From Lysobacterales bacterium (GTDB taxonomy: Bacteria > Pseudomonadota > Gammaproteobacteria > Xanthomonadales > SZUA-36): DNA of 55,781 bases. The DNA is taken from positions 1-55,781 of the forward strand of contig JAOZKI010000007.1 in the NCBI GenBank assembly GCA_029935455.1, written 5' to 3'. This document shows, in pieces, positions 1-9,587 of the stretch. Within the stretch, counting starts at the first letter, position 1, and each line of letters begins with the position of its first letter. The notes below the pieces were generated by a model that did not search any database, had not been told where the DNA came from, and saw only the letters and a list, made by a program, of their open reading frames with translations. The translations under genes and the position numbers were made by a program.

Positions 1-1
1 G

Positions 2-2091
2 CCGCATCTCGCCGAGCAGGCCCTGACGCCCAACGCCTTTGTGCAAATCACCCCGGCCGGTGAGGTGCATTTTTATCTGCCCGCCTCGGAGATGGGTCAG
101 GGCGTATACCACGGGCTCACCACGCTACTGGCTGAAGAACTAAGACTGCCCCAGACCACATCCAGGTGCATGCGGCCGGGGTCCATGCCGCTTTTGCCAA
201 TCCGGCCATGGGCCGTCAGGCCACCGGGGGCAGCACCAGCATGGCCGGTTTCTACCAGCCCCTGCGCCGCGCCGGCGCCCAGGCGCGAGAACTGCTGCTG
301 CAGGCCGCCGCCGCCGAGCTGGGACAGCCGCTGGACCGGCTTGAGCTGCGTGACGGCCAGATTCACAGCGGTGACAGCAGCTATGACTGGGGCCGCTTTG
401 CCGAGCGCGCAGCCAGCTTGCCGGTGCCAGCGGAACCACAGCTCACCGCCCCGGCTGACTGGCGCTTTATCGGTCAGGATCGTCCGCGGGTCGATGCGCT
501 GGCCAAGGCCACCGGCACCGCCACCTTCGGTTTGGACGTGGACTTTCCCGGCCTGAAGCGGGCGGTGGTCAAACACGCACCGGTGATCGGCGCCAAGTTG
601 CTGCGCTATGACGCCAGTCAGGCGCTGGAAATGCCCGGCGTCATCGGTGTCTATCCCATCGCCGAAGGTGTAGGTGTCGTTGCTGAACACTACTGGCAGG
701 CCCGCAAAGCGGCGGACACGATTGCGCTTGAATGGGATGAGCCGCCGCTGGCTGCCTGGTCCTCAGAGGCGCTAGATGAGGCCATGATCAGCGCACTGGA
801 TCAGCCCGAGGCCGAGGAAGTTGAGCGGCGCGGCACGCCACTTGAGGCGCTGGCCACCGCGACCACGGTGGTGGAGGCGGACTACTCCGTGCCCTATCTT
901 GCCCACGCCGCCATGGAACCCATGAACTGCACCGTGCGTCTGGATGGCGACCACTGCGAAATCTGGACCGGCAACCAGGGGCCCCAGGGCATTCAGGGCA
1001 CGGCGGCCTTCCAGACCGGTCTGGCAGCGGACAAGATCACCGTGCACAGCACCTTTGTGGGCGGTAGCTTCGGGCGTCGCGCCTATGCGGATTTTGTGCG
1101 TGAGGCCCTGCAACTGGCCCAGGCCAGCGGCGAGCCGATCCAGCTCCTGTGGTCGCGGGAAGACGATATGCGCCACGATTTTTACCGGCCCGCCGCCCGC
1201 GCGCGCTTTCGCGCCGGCCTGGATGAGAACGGCCGCTTGCAGAGCTGCGCCGTCCGTCGGGCCGGGCCCAACGTGCTGAACTATGCGCTGGAAGAATTTG
1301 CCGGCAGCCTGGCCCCGGCCCTTATGCCGGATGCATTAGTGCGCTGGGCGGGGCAGCAGCTGCACCCGGTCTTTAATCGCTGGACCGTCGATCCGCTCAG
1401 CGTGGAAGGGCTGTTCGCCAATTACCAGTCACCCAGCCTGCTGCTGGAGCATGTCACCGTTGATCCGGGCCTGCGCACCGGCTTCTGGCGCGCCGTAGGC
1501 CACTCCTTCAGCGGCTTTTTCAAAGAATCGTTTATGGACGAAATGGCCGTGGCCACCGATCAGGACCCCCTGGACTTCCGGCTCAGCCACCTGCCGGCCA
1601 ACAGCCGGCTCGTGCCCGTACTCCAGGCTGTGGCAAAGCTGGCCAACTGGGGCCAGCCGGTACCCGGACGGGGACGGGGTCTGGCCGTCCACGAATCCTT
1701 TGGCAGCGTGGTGGCGCAGGTGGCCGAGGTCTCGGTCGCGCAGGGCCGCATCCGGGTGCATCGGGTCAGCTGCGTGGTGGACTGCGGGCTGGCCGTGAAT
1801 CCCCAACTGGTCCGCAGCCAGATGGAAAGCAGCATCGTCTACGGACTCAGCGCAGCGCTCTACGGACGTATCGATCTGGATCAGGGCGCCGTGCGCCAGA
1901 GCAACTTTCACGACTACCCACCAGTGCGCCTGCCGGAGGCACCCGAGGTCGTGGTTGAAATTCTGCCCAGTGAGCGGCCGCCCAGCGGGGTCGGCGAGCC
2001 GGGCTTGCCACCGCTGGCACCAGCGGTGGCCAATGCCGTGTATGCGGCCAGCGGCCAGCGCCTGCGGCATCTACCTTTGCAATTGGCATAA
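2..2091 (+). pseudogene. Molybdopterin-binding (IorB/XDH-type) oxidoreductase large subunit, partial and frameshifted
   Basis: This is the large, molybdopterin-cytosine-dinucleotide-binding subunit of a molybdenum hydroxylase, closest in style to isoquinoline 1-oxidoreductase beta (IorB) and aldehyde dehydrogenase-type enzymes. It lacks its N-terminus because the gene starts before the window. Visible family marks are EMGQGVY near base 90, TGGSTS near 220, GGSFGRR near 1060, and a C-terminal GVGEPG near 1990 that carries the catalytic glutamate of the family. The reading frame breaks: bases 2-152 read in frame 2, bases from about 150 onward in frame 1. Adding one C to the C4 run at 149-152 restores LAEEL-RLPPDHIQV, which fits the family. 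The [2Fe-2S] small subunit expected as a partner would lie upstream, outside the window. Either a true pseudogene or an assembly error. Confidence 0.85.
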
Positions 2092-2096
2092 AGCGT

Positions 2097-2114
2097 GCCC
2101 GCCTGGCGGCGGGC
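2097..2114. terminator. Hairpin between convergent genes
   Basis: A perfect 7-bp stem GCCCGCC/GGCGGGC with a 4-base loop sits in the 39-bp gap between the oxidoreductase stop and the RND permease stop. No good U-tract follows on either strand, so it is at best a weak shared terminator. Confidence 0.35.
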
Positions 2115-2130
2115 AGCTTTCGGAGGGTAA

Positions 2131-5100
2131 CTAGCCGGCCGTTTCGTCTACTACCGAACGGCCAAACAGGGCAGCCAATGCGCGCCGCATGCGCGCACTC
2201 AGACGGGTCACATCATCACCGACCGCGTACAGCGCTGGAATCAGCAGCAGCGTGACAAAGAAGGCCAGCAGCACGCCGAAGCACAGGGACACCACCACCG
2301 GAATCAGGAACTTGGCCTGAATCGAGCGCTCAAACAGCATGGGCGTCAAACCCACAATGGTGGTCACAGTGGTGAGCAGAATGGGTCGGAAACGCGCTAC
2401 TCCGGCGTTAATGACCGCCTCCCGCGCACTTTGCCCCTTGCTACGCAGCCGGTTCATGTAGTCGATGAGCACCAGGTTGTCGTTCACCACCACGCCCACG
2501 GCGGCGGCAATACCGAAATAGCTCATAAGCGACATACTCACATCCAGGGCCAGGTGACCGAGGATGGCGCCGGCGACCGCAAAGGGCATAGCCAGCGTGA
2601 TCAGCAGGGGTTGATGATAGCTGCGGAACGCCACGGCCAGCATGGCGTACATGGCAAAGATGGCGATCACATACAGCTTGAACAGCTCGCGCATAAAGGC
2701 CGCTTCGCCTTCAGCCTGACCGATAGAACCGCGTTGCACCCCGGGATAACGCTCTTCCCAAGCCGGAAAAAAGTTGGCTTCCAGGTCGTCCATGATGTCT
2801 TCACGCACATCGTCCTTGAGGTCCGCCGATACGCGGGCCGCACGATTGCCATTCCATCGCTGGATCCGTTTGATACCTGGCTCATATTCCAGGTCGGCCA
2901 CCGCCAGCAAGGGCACGGCACGGCCATCATTGGTGCGTACGCGGAAGTGCTTGAGGCTCTCAATGGAACGTCGTGATTCCAGCGGGTAATGCACCATCAC
3001 GCGCACATCCTGCCCATTCCGCGGCAACCGCTGCACCTCCTCTCCGTAGTAGGCCTGGCGCACCTGACGGGTCACCTCGGCCAGGGTCAGACCCAGCTGA
3101 TGGGCGCCCGGCTTCAGCTCGATACGGATCTCCTCAGACGCGCTCTCCAGATTGTTGCGGATATCGTAGAGCGCCTCGTAGCTCTGCAGCTGTTGCTCCA
3201 AATCCTGCACGGCACCGCGCAGCAGATTCAGGTCCGTATGGCGGATGGACAGCTCAAAGCCTGGATCACCACCGTCCTGACTGTAATCCACGGTGACGCT
3301 TTTCGCATCGGGCACATCGCCCATGAGCTCGCGCAAACGTAGCGCTGCTTCCTTGGCGGTTAGGTCTCGCACCTCCGGTGGGGCCAGCTTGACGATGGCG
3401 ATGACCGAGTCGCGCCGGGATCGCGTGTACCAGTTTTCAATCAGCTCGCCCTCGCCTTCCGTGCGCGCGCGCACCTCTTCCACCAGTGCCTCCTCGGCCT
3501 GCTGCAGCTGCGCCAGCACTTCCAGTGCACGGCTGTAGGGAGCGCCTTCGGGCATGATCACGTTAACAATAATCTGATCCGATTCCATTTCCGGCATAAA
3601 GCTCTTCTTGACCCAGCCGGTGCTGAGCAAGCCGAAGCTGACGACCAGAATGGCGGTAAAAACGCTGACAGTGAGGTAGCGATGACGCACTGCGGCCTCA
3701 CCAATGGCGCGGTAACGGTACTGGGCGAAATTCACGATGGCCCCGGCTATCTTCTTCTGAAAACGTCCGAAGGGACCTTGCCGGGATGACTCGCGGGGGC
3801 TCAGCTGGCGCAGGTGCGCCGGCAGAATAAACAGCGATTCAATGAGCGAGAATGCCAGCGCGAGAATCACCACCCAGGTGATGTGACGGGTAAATTCACT
3901 GGTCGAACCCGGCAGAAAGAGCCAGGGCAAAAAGGCGATCACGGTGGTCAGCACCGCGAAGATAACCGGTTTGGCCACCAGCTGCGCACCAGAGACCGCC
4001 GCCTTCGGACCGCCGCCGATCCGGTGCGATTCCGAATGAATCCCCTCGCCGACCACAATGGCGTCATCCACCACGATGCCCAGCACCAGCAGGAAGGCAA
4101 AGGTGGAGATCATGTTCAGGGACACGTCGACATAGGGCAGGAGCACAAAGGCACCCGCGTAGGCGGTCGCAATACCGAAAGCGACCCAGAATGCCACCTT
4201 TGGACGCAGGGTCAGCATCAGCACACCCAATACCAGCAACAGACCCAGCCCGGCTGAATTACCGATGGTGCTCATGCGACCACGAAAATCCTCGGCCTGG
4301 TCGGTCCAGAGGGTCAACTCGGCGCCGGGAGGCAGTGTGGACTGGCGCTCTTCGATCCAGCGACGAATGGAATCGGAAGCGCGCACGATGTCCATGTTCT
4401 CCGTGGTCATGACCTGCAGCAACACCGCCGGCTCACCGTTCAGCGTGGCCAGAATCGGATTGTCTTCAAAGCCGTCGATGACCGTGGCCACATCGCCCAC
4501 GCGAATCACGCCACCATCATCACTCTGACGAATCACGATATCGGCAAAATCCTGTTGCGTGTCGGCCTGGCTGCGAACGGCCAGCTGGTAGGTGCCCACT
4601 TCCGTGCGCACCGCTCCCGACGACTGGTTCAGCGAGTCACTGCGAATGGCAGCCGCCACGTCGTTAAAGCTCATGCTGTAGCGGCGCAGTTGGGCTTCAC
4701 TGACCTGAATTGATACTTCTTCGCGACGCGTGCCAAACAGCTCCACAATATTGACCGCCGGCAACGCCGCCGCCTCGCGCCGCAACTGCTCGGACAGGCG
4801 CTTGAGCTCGCGCTCCTCCAGATCGCCACTGATGGCCACACGAATAAATTCTTCGCGGTTCACCCACTGGCGCACCTGAGGCGGCTCAATATCTCGCGGA
4901 AAAGAGGAAATGGAGTCCACGCGCATCTTCACTTCGTTCATGAATTGCGTGAAGTCCGTACGCTGCTCGGCAAGGATGTAGACCCCGCCGTAGGATTCGG
5001 CCGAGGTGGAGCGAACCCACTCAATGTTGTCCAAGTCCCGAACCGATTCCTCGATGCGCGTAACGATCTGTTCTTCAATCTCCTGCGGCGCCGCCCCAGG

Positions 5101-5256
5101 CCAGATCACCTCGATTTCCAGCCCCGGAAAACGAACCTGTGGGTCCATTTCCCGTTCCATGGAGTTGAAGCCAAACACACCGGCCACGATGATGCCGACC
5201 ATCAACAGGTTGGCCGCCACCGGGTTGTTAACCCACCACCTAATCAGACCTTGCAT
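2131..5256 (-). CDS. RND efflux transporter permease (AcrB/HAE-like)
   Basis: Inner-membrane, proton-driven permease of a tripartite resistance-nodulation-division pump. At 1041 residues it has the usual family length. A transmembrane anchor opens the protein, a large periplasmic loop follows, and the same layout repeats in the second half. The proton-relay motif of TM4 reads VVDDAIVVGEGIH near residue 395. The TM10 counterpart near residue 925 reads VVNDNLVLIDYMNR. Its start lies 12 bp after the stop of the adaptor gene, with an AGGGGG ribosome site, so the two are one operon. No outer-membrane channel gene is nearby; a TolC-like partner encoded elsewhere is inferred. Substrate cannot be read from sequence. 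Confidence 0.93.
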   Translation of the reverse strand: MQGLIRWWVNNPVAANLLMVGIIVAGVFGFNSMEREMDPQVRFPGLEIEVIWPGAAPQEIEEQIVTRIEESVRDLDNIEWVRSTSAESYGGVYILAEQRTDFTQFMNEVKMRVDSISSFPRDIEPPQVRQWVNREEFIRVAISGDLEERELKRLSEQLRREAAALPAVNIVELFGTRREEVSIQVSEAQLRRYSMSFNDVAAAIRSDSLNQSSGAVRTEVGTYQLAVRSQADTQQDFADIVIRQSDDGGVIRVGDVATVIDGFEDNPILATLNGEPAVLLQVMTTENMDIVRASDSIRRWIEERQSTLPPGAELTLWTDQAEDFRGRMSTIGNSAGLGLLLVLGVLMLTLRPKVAFWVAFGIATAYAGAFVLLPYVDVSLNMISTFAFLLVLGIVVDDAIVVGEGIHSESHRIGGGPKAAVSGAQLVAKPVIFAVLTTVIAFLPWLFLPGSTSEFTRHITWVVILALAFSLIESLFILPAHLRQLSPRESSRQGPFGRFQKKIAGAIVNFAQYRYRAIGEAAVRHRYLTVSVFTAILVVSFGLLSTGWVKKSFMPEMESDQIIVNVIMPEGAPYSRALEVLAQLQQAEEALVEEVRARTEGEGELIENWYTRSRRDSVIAIVKLAPPEVRDLTAKEAALRLRELMGDVPDAKSVTVDYSQDGGDPGFELSIRHTDLNLLRGAVQDLEQQLQSYEALYDIRNNLESASEEIRIELKPGAHQLGLTLAEVTRQVRQAYYGEEVQRLPRNGQDVRVMVHYPLESRRSIESLKHFRVRTNDGRAVPLLAVADLEYEPGIKRIQRWNGNRAARVSADLKDDVREDIMDDLEANFFPAWEERYPGVQRGSIGQAEGEAAFMRELFKLYVIAIFAMYAMLAVAFRSYHQPLLITLAMPFAVAGAILGHLALDVSMSLMSYFGIAAAVGVVVNDNLVLIDYMNRLRSKGQSAREAVINAGVARFRPILLTTVTTIVGLTPMLFERSIQAKFLIPVVVSLCFGVLLAFFVTLLLIPALYAVGDDVTRLSARMRRALAALFGRSVVDETAG

Positions 5257-5268
5257 GTGTTGTGCCCC

Positions 5269-6456
5269 CTAGCCCTGGTTTGCACTGACGTCGCTGCGGT
5301 TCAGCGGCTGCACTTCCATACCATCAACCGCATTGGGCAGCGCGGAGGTCACCACCTGCTCGCCGGGCAGCACACCGCTGGCCACCAGTACCCGCTCCTC
5401 TGAGGTCGACAGCACCTCTACGGTACGGATGTCCAGGCGGTTCTCCTGATCAATCACATACACCTGATTGTCATTGCGCAGGGCCAGCCGTGGCATGACC
5501 ACTGCCTGCTGAATTTTGGGCGCATCGATACTGGCATCCACGAACAGCCCCACGGCCATGGGCATACCATTGCTGGCCCCCTCACCGTAAGGATCGGTAA
5601 CTTCTGCGGTGGCGTAGATCAGACGCGTCTCCCGGTCTACGGCGGCGCTGACGCGGGTGATATGACCCTGCCACTGGTACGCCTTGTTACCCATGAGGGC
5701 GCTGAAGGTCACTTTGGGCGCCTCGGTTGCTGACGGCGCTTCATAACCCAGAGTCAGGTTCAGCTCGATCAGCTGCTGATCGGTCAGTGGCAAGCGCACT
5801 TCCGCATTTGCGACGGAGAACACGCGGCCCAGGGGTGTCCCCGCCGTCACCAGCTGGCCGATGCTGACCTGCCGGTCCAGCACGCGCCCATGAAACGGTA
5901 CGCGAATCTCAGCCCGCTCCAGATCCAGCCGCGCTTTACGCAGCTCAGCTTCCGCCGAACGCAGCATGGCCTCGGCTTCCGCCACCTGCGTCAGATTGAG
6001 GGAAAAATCGGTCGGCACATCGTCCGGCTGGGCCTTGGCCTGCCATTCTCTGGCCTTGATAGCCTTGGTAGCCAGTTGCCGCTCAAGCTGGGTCTTGGCC
6101 TGCGCCACGGCCGCTTCGGCGCGCGCCAGAGCCAGCCGGTAGTCCGTGTCGTCAATTTTCAGCAACACGTCTCCTGGCTGGAATTCCGCGCCAGGATTAA
6201 AATGATCCGATAAAGCCACAATGCGGCCACTAACCTGTGGCACCAGCTCGATCTCAGTTTTCGCCCGGACTTCACCCTGGGTGAAAACAGACACACGGGC
6301 CTGTTCCTGCCGCGCTTCGTCCACATAGAGGGACACCAGACGGGTTTCCTGTTCCTTCCGTTCCGGTTCCGGACGCGCTGCGGCCAGACCCTTAACGACC
6401 ATGATGCCCAGCATCAGCACAAACACTGGCGCGGATATTTTCAGCAATTTTTTCAC
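5269..6456 (-). CDS. RND efflux periplasmic adaptor (membrane fusion protein)
   Basis: Periplasmic adaptor of the RND pump, 395 residues. An N-terminal hydrophobic signal or anchor (residues 1-25) is followed by a split lipoyl domain (around residues 60-105, with VPQVSGRIV and GDVLLKIDD) around an alanine/glutamate-rich coiled-coil hairpin (about 105-180). The second lipoyl half (IRVPFHGRVLDRQVSIGQLV) and beta-barrel regions come next. The start is GTG at 6456 with AGAGGA seven bases ahead. It is first in the operon with the permease and is transcribed away from the tetR-type gene, which is the likely repressor of this pump. Confidence 0.92.
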   Translation of the reverse strand: MKKLLKISAPVFVLMLGIMVVKGLAAARPEPERKEQETRLVSLYVDEARQEQARVSVFTQGEVRAKTEIELVPQVSGRIVALSDHFNPGAEFQPGDVLLKIDDTDYRLALARAEAAVAQAKTQLERQLATKAIKAREWQAKAQPDDVPTDFSLNLTQVAEAEAMLRSAEAELRKARLDLERAEIRVPFHGRVLDRQVSIGQLVTAGTPLGRVFSVANAEVRLPLTDQQLIELNLTLGYEAPSATEAPKVTFSALMGNKAYQWQGHITRVSAAVDRETRLIYATAEVTDPYGEGASNGMPMAVGLFVDASIDAPKIQQAVVMPRLALRNDNQVYVIDQENRLDIRTVEVLSTSEERVLVASGVLPGEQVVTSALPNAVDGMEVQPLNRSDVSANQG

Positions 6457-6785
6457 GACAATCCTCTTTTCTTTTGCACGGGGGGCAACCTCCCCTCATC
6501 TCTTAACGTCGAGCGCCGAGCGTCCCAACGGTATCTCCAGCACAGGCATCCGCTACCTGTGAGTCGGCCGGCGTTTATTTTTGGGTCTGTGTCTGGTCAC
6601 ACGCCCACGCCTGACGATGACAGTGGAACACGACCCCGGCGGGCTTACATGGGCCGAAAGTCAGGGCCCGACCAACATGGTGCACGCCCGGCGATTTTCA
6701 AGGCCGTCATTCCTAAATACTGTGGACGATGCAACCGACCAGAAAGTTACAATCCGCCCGCCGCAGCGCGCTTTCGTCACCGCTC

Positions 6786-6830
6786 AAGCGACCCTCAAAG
6801 AGTCGCTTTCCGACCGGCGCTTTGCGCCGG
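6786..6830. other. Tandem hairpins upstream of tetR-type gene
   Basis: Stem 1 is AAGCGAC (6786-6792) with GTCGCTT (6802-6808). Stem 2 is CCGGCGC (6814-6820) with GCGCCGG (6824-6830), loop TTT. Neither is followed by a U-run in either direction, so their role (RNA structure or protein site) is open. Confidence 0.4.
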
Positions 6831-6898
6831 AAAAGAGAATAAAATCTATTAACTTAAAGTTTCTACTTTATTGTTATTATTGATTTTAAAATTTCCTA

Positions 6899-6926
6899 TT
6901 GCATTATTTCTATAAGACTATAGAAT
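6899..6926 (+). promoter_or_regulatory. Candidate sigma-70 promoter of tetR-type gene
   Basis: TTGCAT (6899-6904) and TAGAAT (6921-6926) are separated by 16 bp. The -10 matches five of six consensus positions, the -35 only three. Transcription would begin near 6933, about 24 bases ahead of the ATG at 6957. Confidence 0.4.
6908..6925. promoter_or_regulatory. Candidate TetR-family operator
   Basis: An 18-bp inverted repeat, TTCTATA-AGAC-TATAGAA, lies 31 bp ahead of the tetR-type start and overlaps its likely -10 element. Perfect 7-bp arms, position and AT-rich setting fit an autoregulatory operator that could also control the divergent efflux operon. This is inferred from position and symmetry only. 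Confidence 0.5.
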
Positions 6927-6956
6927 TACGCGCCTCGTTCCTGTTTTGGCACCAAC

Positions 6957-7565
6957 ATGCAGCACCCTGACTCGCCCAAATACCAGCAGCAGAAGCTTTC
7001 CGCGATCCGTGCGGCAGCGGCCGTATTTGCGCGCAAGGGCTATCACGGCGCCAGCACCACAGACATCGCCAGTGAACTGGGCATCAAGCAAGGCAGTCTC
7101 TACTACTACTTCTCCTCCAAGGAAGAGGCGCTGGAGCAGGTATGCCTGTTTGGTATTCGCGATTACGTACAGCGCATGGAAGAAATTGCCGCCAGCGAAC
7201 AATCCTTTGAAGCCCAGCTGATGGCGACGGTTACCGCGCATCTGTCCAGCTACCGCGAAAAGAACGAAGCCTTGAAAGTACATAACGATGAGCGCCTGTA
7301 TCTGCCAGAGATCAAGCGCATAAAACTCAAACAGATGGGCAGCCACTACCGCGAGCTACTGGAAGGCATCTTCACGGCCGCCGTAGACCGCGGAGAGCTG
7401 CGCGCCAGCCTGGACTGCCACTTCGCGGCCCAGACCGTCATCGGAGCCTGCAATGCCTGGGGTGACCTGATCGTGCGCGACCACTCACTGGATGTATTTG
7501 AAGTGATCCAGAAACTGACCGATGTGCTGCTGTTCGGCTTTCGCCCGCAGCCCGCACAAGCCTGA
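6957..7565 (+). CDS. TetR/AcrR family transcriptional regulator
   Basis: DNA-binding repressor of 202 residues. The N-terminal helix-turn-helix is clear at residues 12-60, with AAAVFARKGYHGASTTDIA and then GIKQGSLYYYFSSKEEAL, the standard TetR recognition-helix signature. The remaining helical region is the ligand-binding and dimerisation half, which is variable and gives no ligand clue. It is divergent from the RND pump genes, the usual arrangement for a local repressor induced by pump substrates. An 18-bp palindrome over its promoter suggests autoregulation. Confidence 0.92.
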   Translation: MQHPDSPKYQQQKLSAIRAAAAVFARKGYHGASTTDIASELGIKQGSLYYYFSSKEEALEQVCLFGIRDYVQRMEEIAASEQSFEAQLMATVTAHLSSYREKNEALKVHNDERLYLPEIKRIKLKQMGSHYRELLEGIFTAAVDRGELRASLDCHFAAQTVIGACNAWGDLIVRDHSLDVFEVIQKLTDVLLFGFRPQPAQA

Positions 7566-7598
7566 ATGCTATGAACTCTGACCAAAAGGACTGACACC

Positions 7599-9311
7599 AT
7601 GGGTGCCAACAAAGAGCCGCACGGCGGCGAACTGAAAGACCTCTACCTGCCGGCTGCGGAAGCGGAAGCGGAAAAAGTCCGCGCCAAGGACTTTGTGTCC
7701 TGGGACCTAACTCCGCGCCAGCTGTGTGATCTTGATCTGCTGCTCAATGGCGCTTTTTCACCGCTCGAAGGATTTCTCGGCGAAGCCGATTACAACGCAG
7801 TCTGTGCCGATATGCGTCTGGTCAGCGGTGTGCTCTGGCCCATGCCAATCACCCTAGATGTAAGCGCAGAATTTGCCGCCAGCGTGGCCGTTGGCGACAC
7901 CATCGCCCTGCGCGACCAGGAAGGCGTGCTGGTCGCGACGCTGGAAGTCAGCGATAACTGGCAGCCCAACAAGGAACGCGAGGCCGAACAGGTGTTTGGT
8001 AGCACGGATGACACGCACCCGGCCGTCAACTTCCTGTTTAACCAGGCCGGCTCCCACTATCTGGGCGGCAAGCTGCGCGGCGTGGAAGCACCCACCTACT
8101 ATGACTTTAAAGGCCTGCGTGAATCGCCTGCAGAAGTGCGCGCGCGCATGGAGAAACTGGGCTGGCGGAAAGTCGTGGCCTTCCAGACCCGCAATCCCCT
8201 GCACCGGGCCCATCAAGAACTGACCTTCCGCGCCGCCCGCGAAGTAGAAGCCAATTTGCTGATTCATCCGGTGGTTGGCATGACCAAGCCGGGCGATATC
8301 GATCACTTCACCCGCGTGCGCTGCTACGAGCATGTGCTGGAACAGTATCCGGAGCAGACCACTACGCTGAGCCTGTTGAACCTGGCCATGCGCATGGGGG
8401 GGCCGCGTGAAGCCCTGTGGCATGCCCTGATTCGCAAGAACTATGGCTGCACCCACTTTATCGTTGGCCGCGATCATGCCGGCCCCGGCAACGACCGCAA
8501 CGGCGAGCCCTTCTACGGCCCCTATGATGCGCAGGACCTGTTCCGTGCTCATGAGGAGGAAATGGGCATTTCCATGGTGCCATTCAAAATGATGGTGTAC
8601 GTGGAAAATCGCGCCGAATACATGCCGGCCGACGAAGTGAGCGAGGACGACAAGGTACTGAACATTTCCGGCACGGAATTCCGCCGTCGGCTGCGTGACG
8701 GACTGGATATCCCGGACTGGTTCTCCTACCCGAAAGTGGTAGCAGAGCTGCGCCGGGCGCACCCGCCCAAGCACAAGCAGGGCTTCACGATCTTCTTCAC
8801 CGGCCTGTCTGGCTCCGGCAAGTCAACCATCGCCAACGCGCTGATGGTGAAGCTGCTGGAAGACGGTCGCCGACCGGTGACGCTGCTCGATGGCGACGTG
8901 GTGCGTAAAAACCTGTCCAGTGAGCTGACCTTCTCCAAGGAACATCGTGACCTGAACATCCAGCGCATTGGCTACGTGGCCAGTGAGATCACCAAAAATC
9001 ACGGTATTGCCATCTGCGCGCCCATCGCACCCTACACGCATACGCGGCGCCAGGTACGCGAGACCATTGAGCCGCTGGGCGGCTTCTTTGAAGTGCATGT
9101 GGCCACCCCGATTGAGGTCTGTGAGGAACGCGATCGTAAAGGCCTTTATGCCAAGGCGCGAGCCGGCATCATCAAGGGCTTTACGGGCATCGATGATCCC
9201 TATGAGGCACCGGAGGCGGCGGAAATCGTGATCGACACCAGCGAATTGAGCCCAGACCTTGCGGCCCATCGCATTCTGATCACGTTGGAAAAGCACGGTT
9301 ATCTCAAGTAG
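7599..9311 (+). CDS. Bifunctional sulfate adenylyltransferase / adenylylsulfate kinase
   Basis: Makes PAPS from sulfate and two ATP. The N-terminal ATP sulfurylase domain (about residues 1-385) contains the nucleotide-binding NPLHRAHQE motif near residue 200 and a GRDHAGPG segment near residue 288. The C-terminal APS kinase domain begins near residue 395 with Walker A GLSGSGKST and continues with LLDGDVVRKNL, a typical CysC sequence. Length (570) matches Sat-CysC fusions rather than the separate CysD/CysN proteins common in gammaproteobacteria. AAAGGA precedes the ATG by eight bases. Two hairpins, the second a textbook terminator, close the unit, so it is probably monocistronic. PAPS could feed sulfate assimilation or sulfotransferases. 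Confidence 0.95.
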   Translation: MGANKEPHGGELKDLYLPAAEAEAEKVRAKDFVSWDLTPRQLCDLDLLLNGAFSPLEGFLGEADYNAVCADMRLVSGVLWPMPITLDVSAEFAASVAVGDTIALRDQEGVLVATLEVSDNWQPNKEREAEQVFGSTDDTHPAVNFLFNQAGSHYLGGKLRGVEAPTYYDFKGLRESPAEVRARMEKLGWRKVVAFQTRNPLHRAHQELTFRAAREVEANLLIHPVVGMTKPGDIDHFTRVRCYEHVLEQYPEQTTTLSLLNLAMRMGGPREALWHALIRKNYGCTHFIVGRDHAGPGNDRNGEPFYGPYDAQDLFRAHEEEMGISMVPFKMMVYVENRAEYMPADEVSEDDKVLNISGTEFRRRLRDGLDIPDWFSYPKVVAELRRAHPPKHKQGFTIFFTGLSGSGKSTIANALMVKLLEDGRRPVTLLDGDVVRKNLSSELTFSKEHRDLNIQRIGYVASEITKNHGIAICAPIAPYTHTRRQVRETIEPLGGFFEVHVATPIEVCEERDRKGLYAKARAGIIKGFTGIDDPYEAPEAAEIVIDTSELSPDLAAHRILITLEKHGYLK

Positions 9312-9318
9312 GTCTTCC

Positions 9319-9338
9319 CTGCCGGCTCCGGCCGGCAG
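9319..9338 (+). other. Hairpin downstream of sat-cysC
   Basis: CTGCCGG (9319-9325) pairs with CCGGCAG (9332-9338) across a 6-base loop. It stands just ahead of the terminator and may stabilise the mRNA end. Confidence 0.5.
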
Positions 9339-9351
9339 AAACTTACCTTTC

Positions 9352-9378
9352 AGGGCGCCCCTGCGGCGCCCTTTTTTT
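9352..9378 (+). terminator. Rho-independent terminator of sat-cysC
   Basis: AGGGCGCC (9352-9359) pairs perfectly with GGCGCCCT (9365-9372) across CCTGC, followed directly by a run of seven T. Clear intrinsic terminator on the plus strand. Confidence 0.92.
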
Positions 9379-9587
9379 GGGCCGCTTAGCGAATCTGACC
9401 AGCTCCCGGGCGATATGCATGCAGCCATTGAGCCGCGTTGAAAAACTTGCCATGCTGTCAGCTGGCCGGGGGCGGTCACGCAATTCACTGGCCCCCTCTT
9501 ACCGAATGTTATGCTCGCGACCTGACGGCGACAAAGAGACCGGCATAAAGTCCGATAAGCCGCGCAAGAACCTTGGGAGACAAAGCA

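Larger units (their letters stand above)
6457..6956. other. Divergent intergenic region between efflux operon and tetR-type gene
   Basis: 500 bp without a convincing gene. The open frames at 6559-6883 lack ribosome sites and family resemblance. The right end (about 6840-6930) is sharply AT-rich compared with the rest of the window and holds the tetR promoter and an operator-like palindrome. Two adjacent hairpins lie just before it: AAGCGAC/GTCGCTT (6786-6808) and CCGGCGC/GCGCCGG (6814-6830). The efflux operon promoter must also lie here but I cannot point to it. Confidence 0.6.

Noticed and set aside
6559-6883. Two short open frames ahead of tetR
   Set aside because: No ribosome site, no recognisable sequence, and they cover hairpins and promoter-like DNA.
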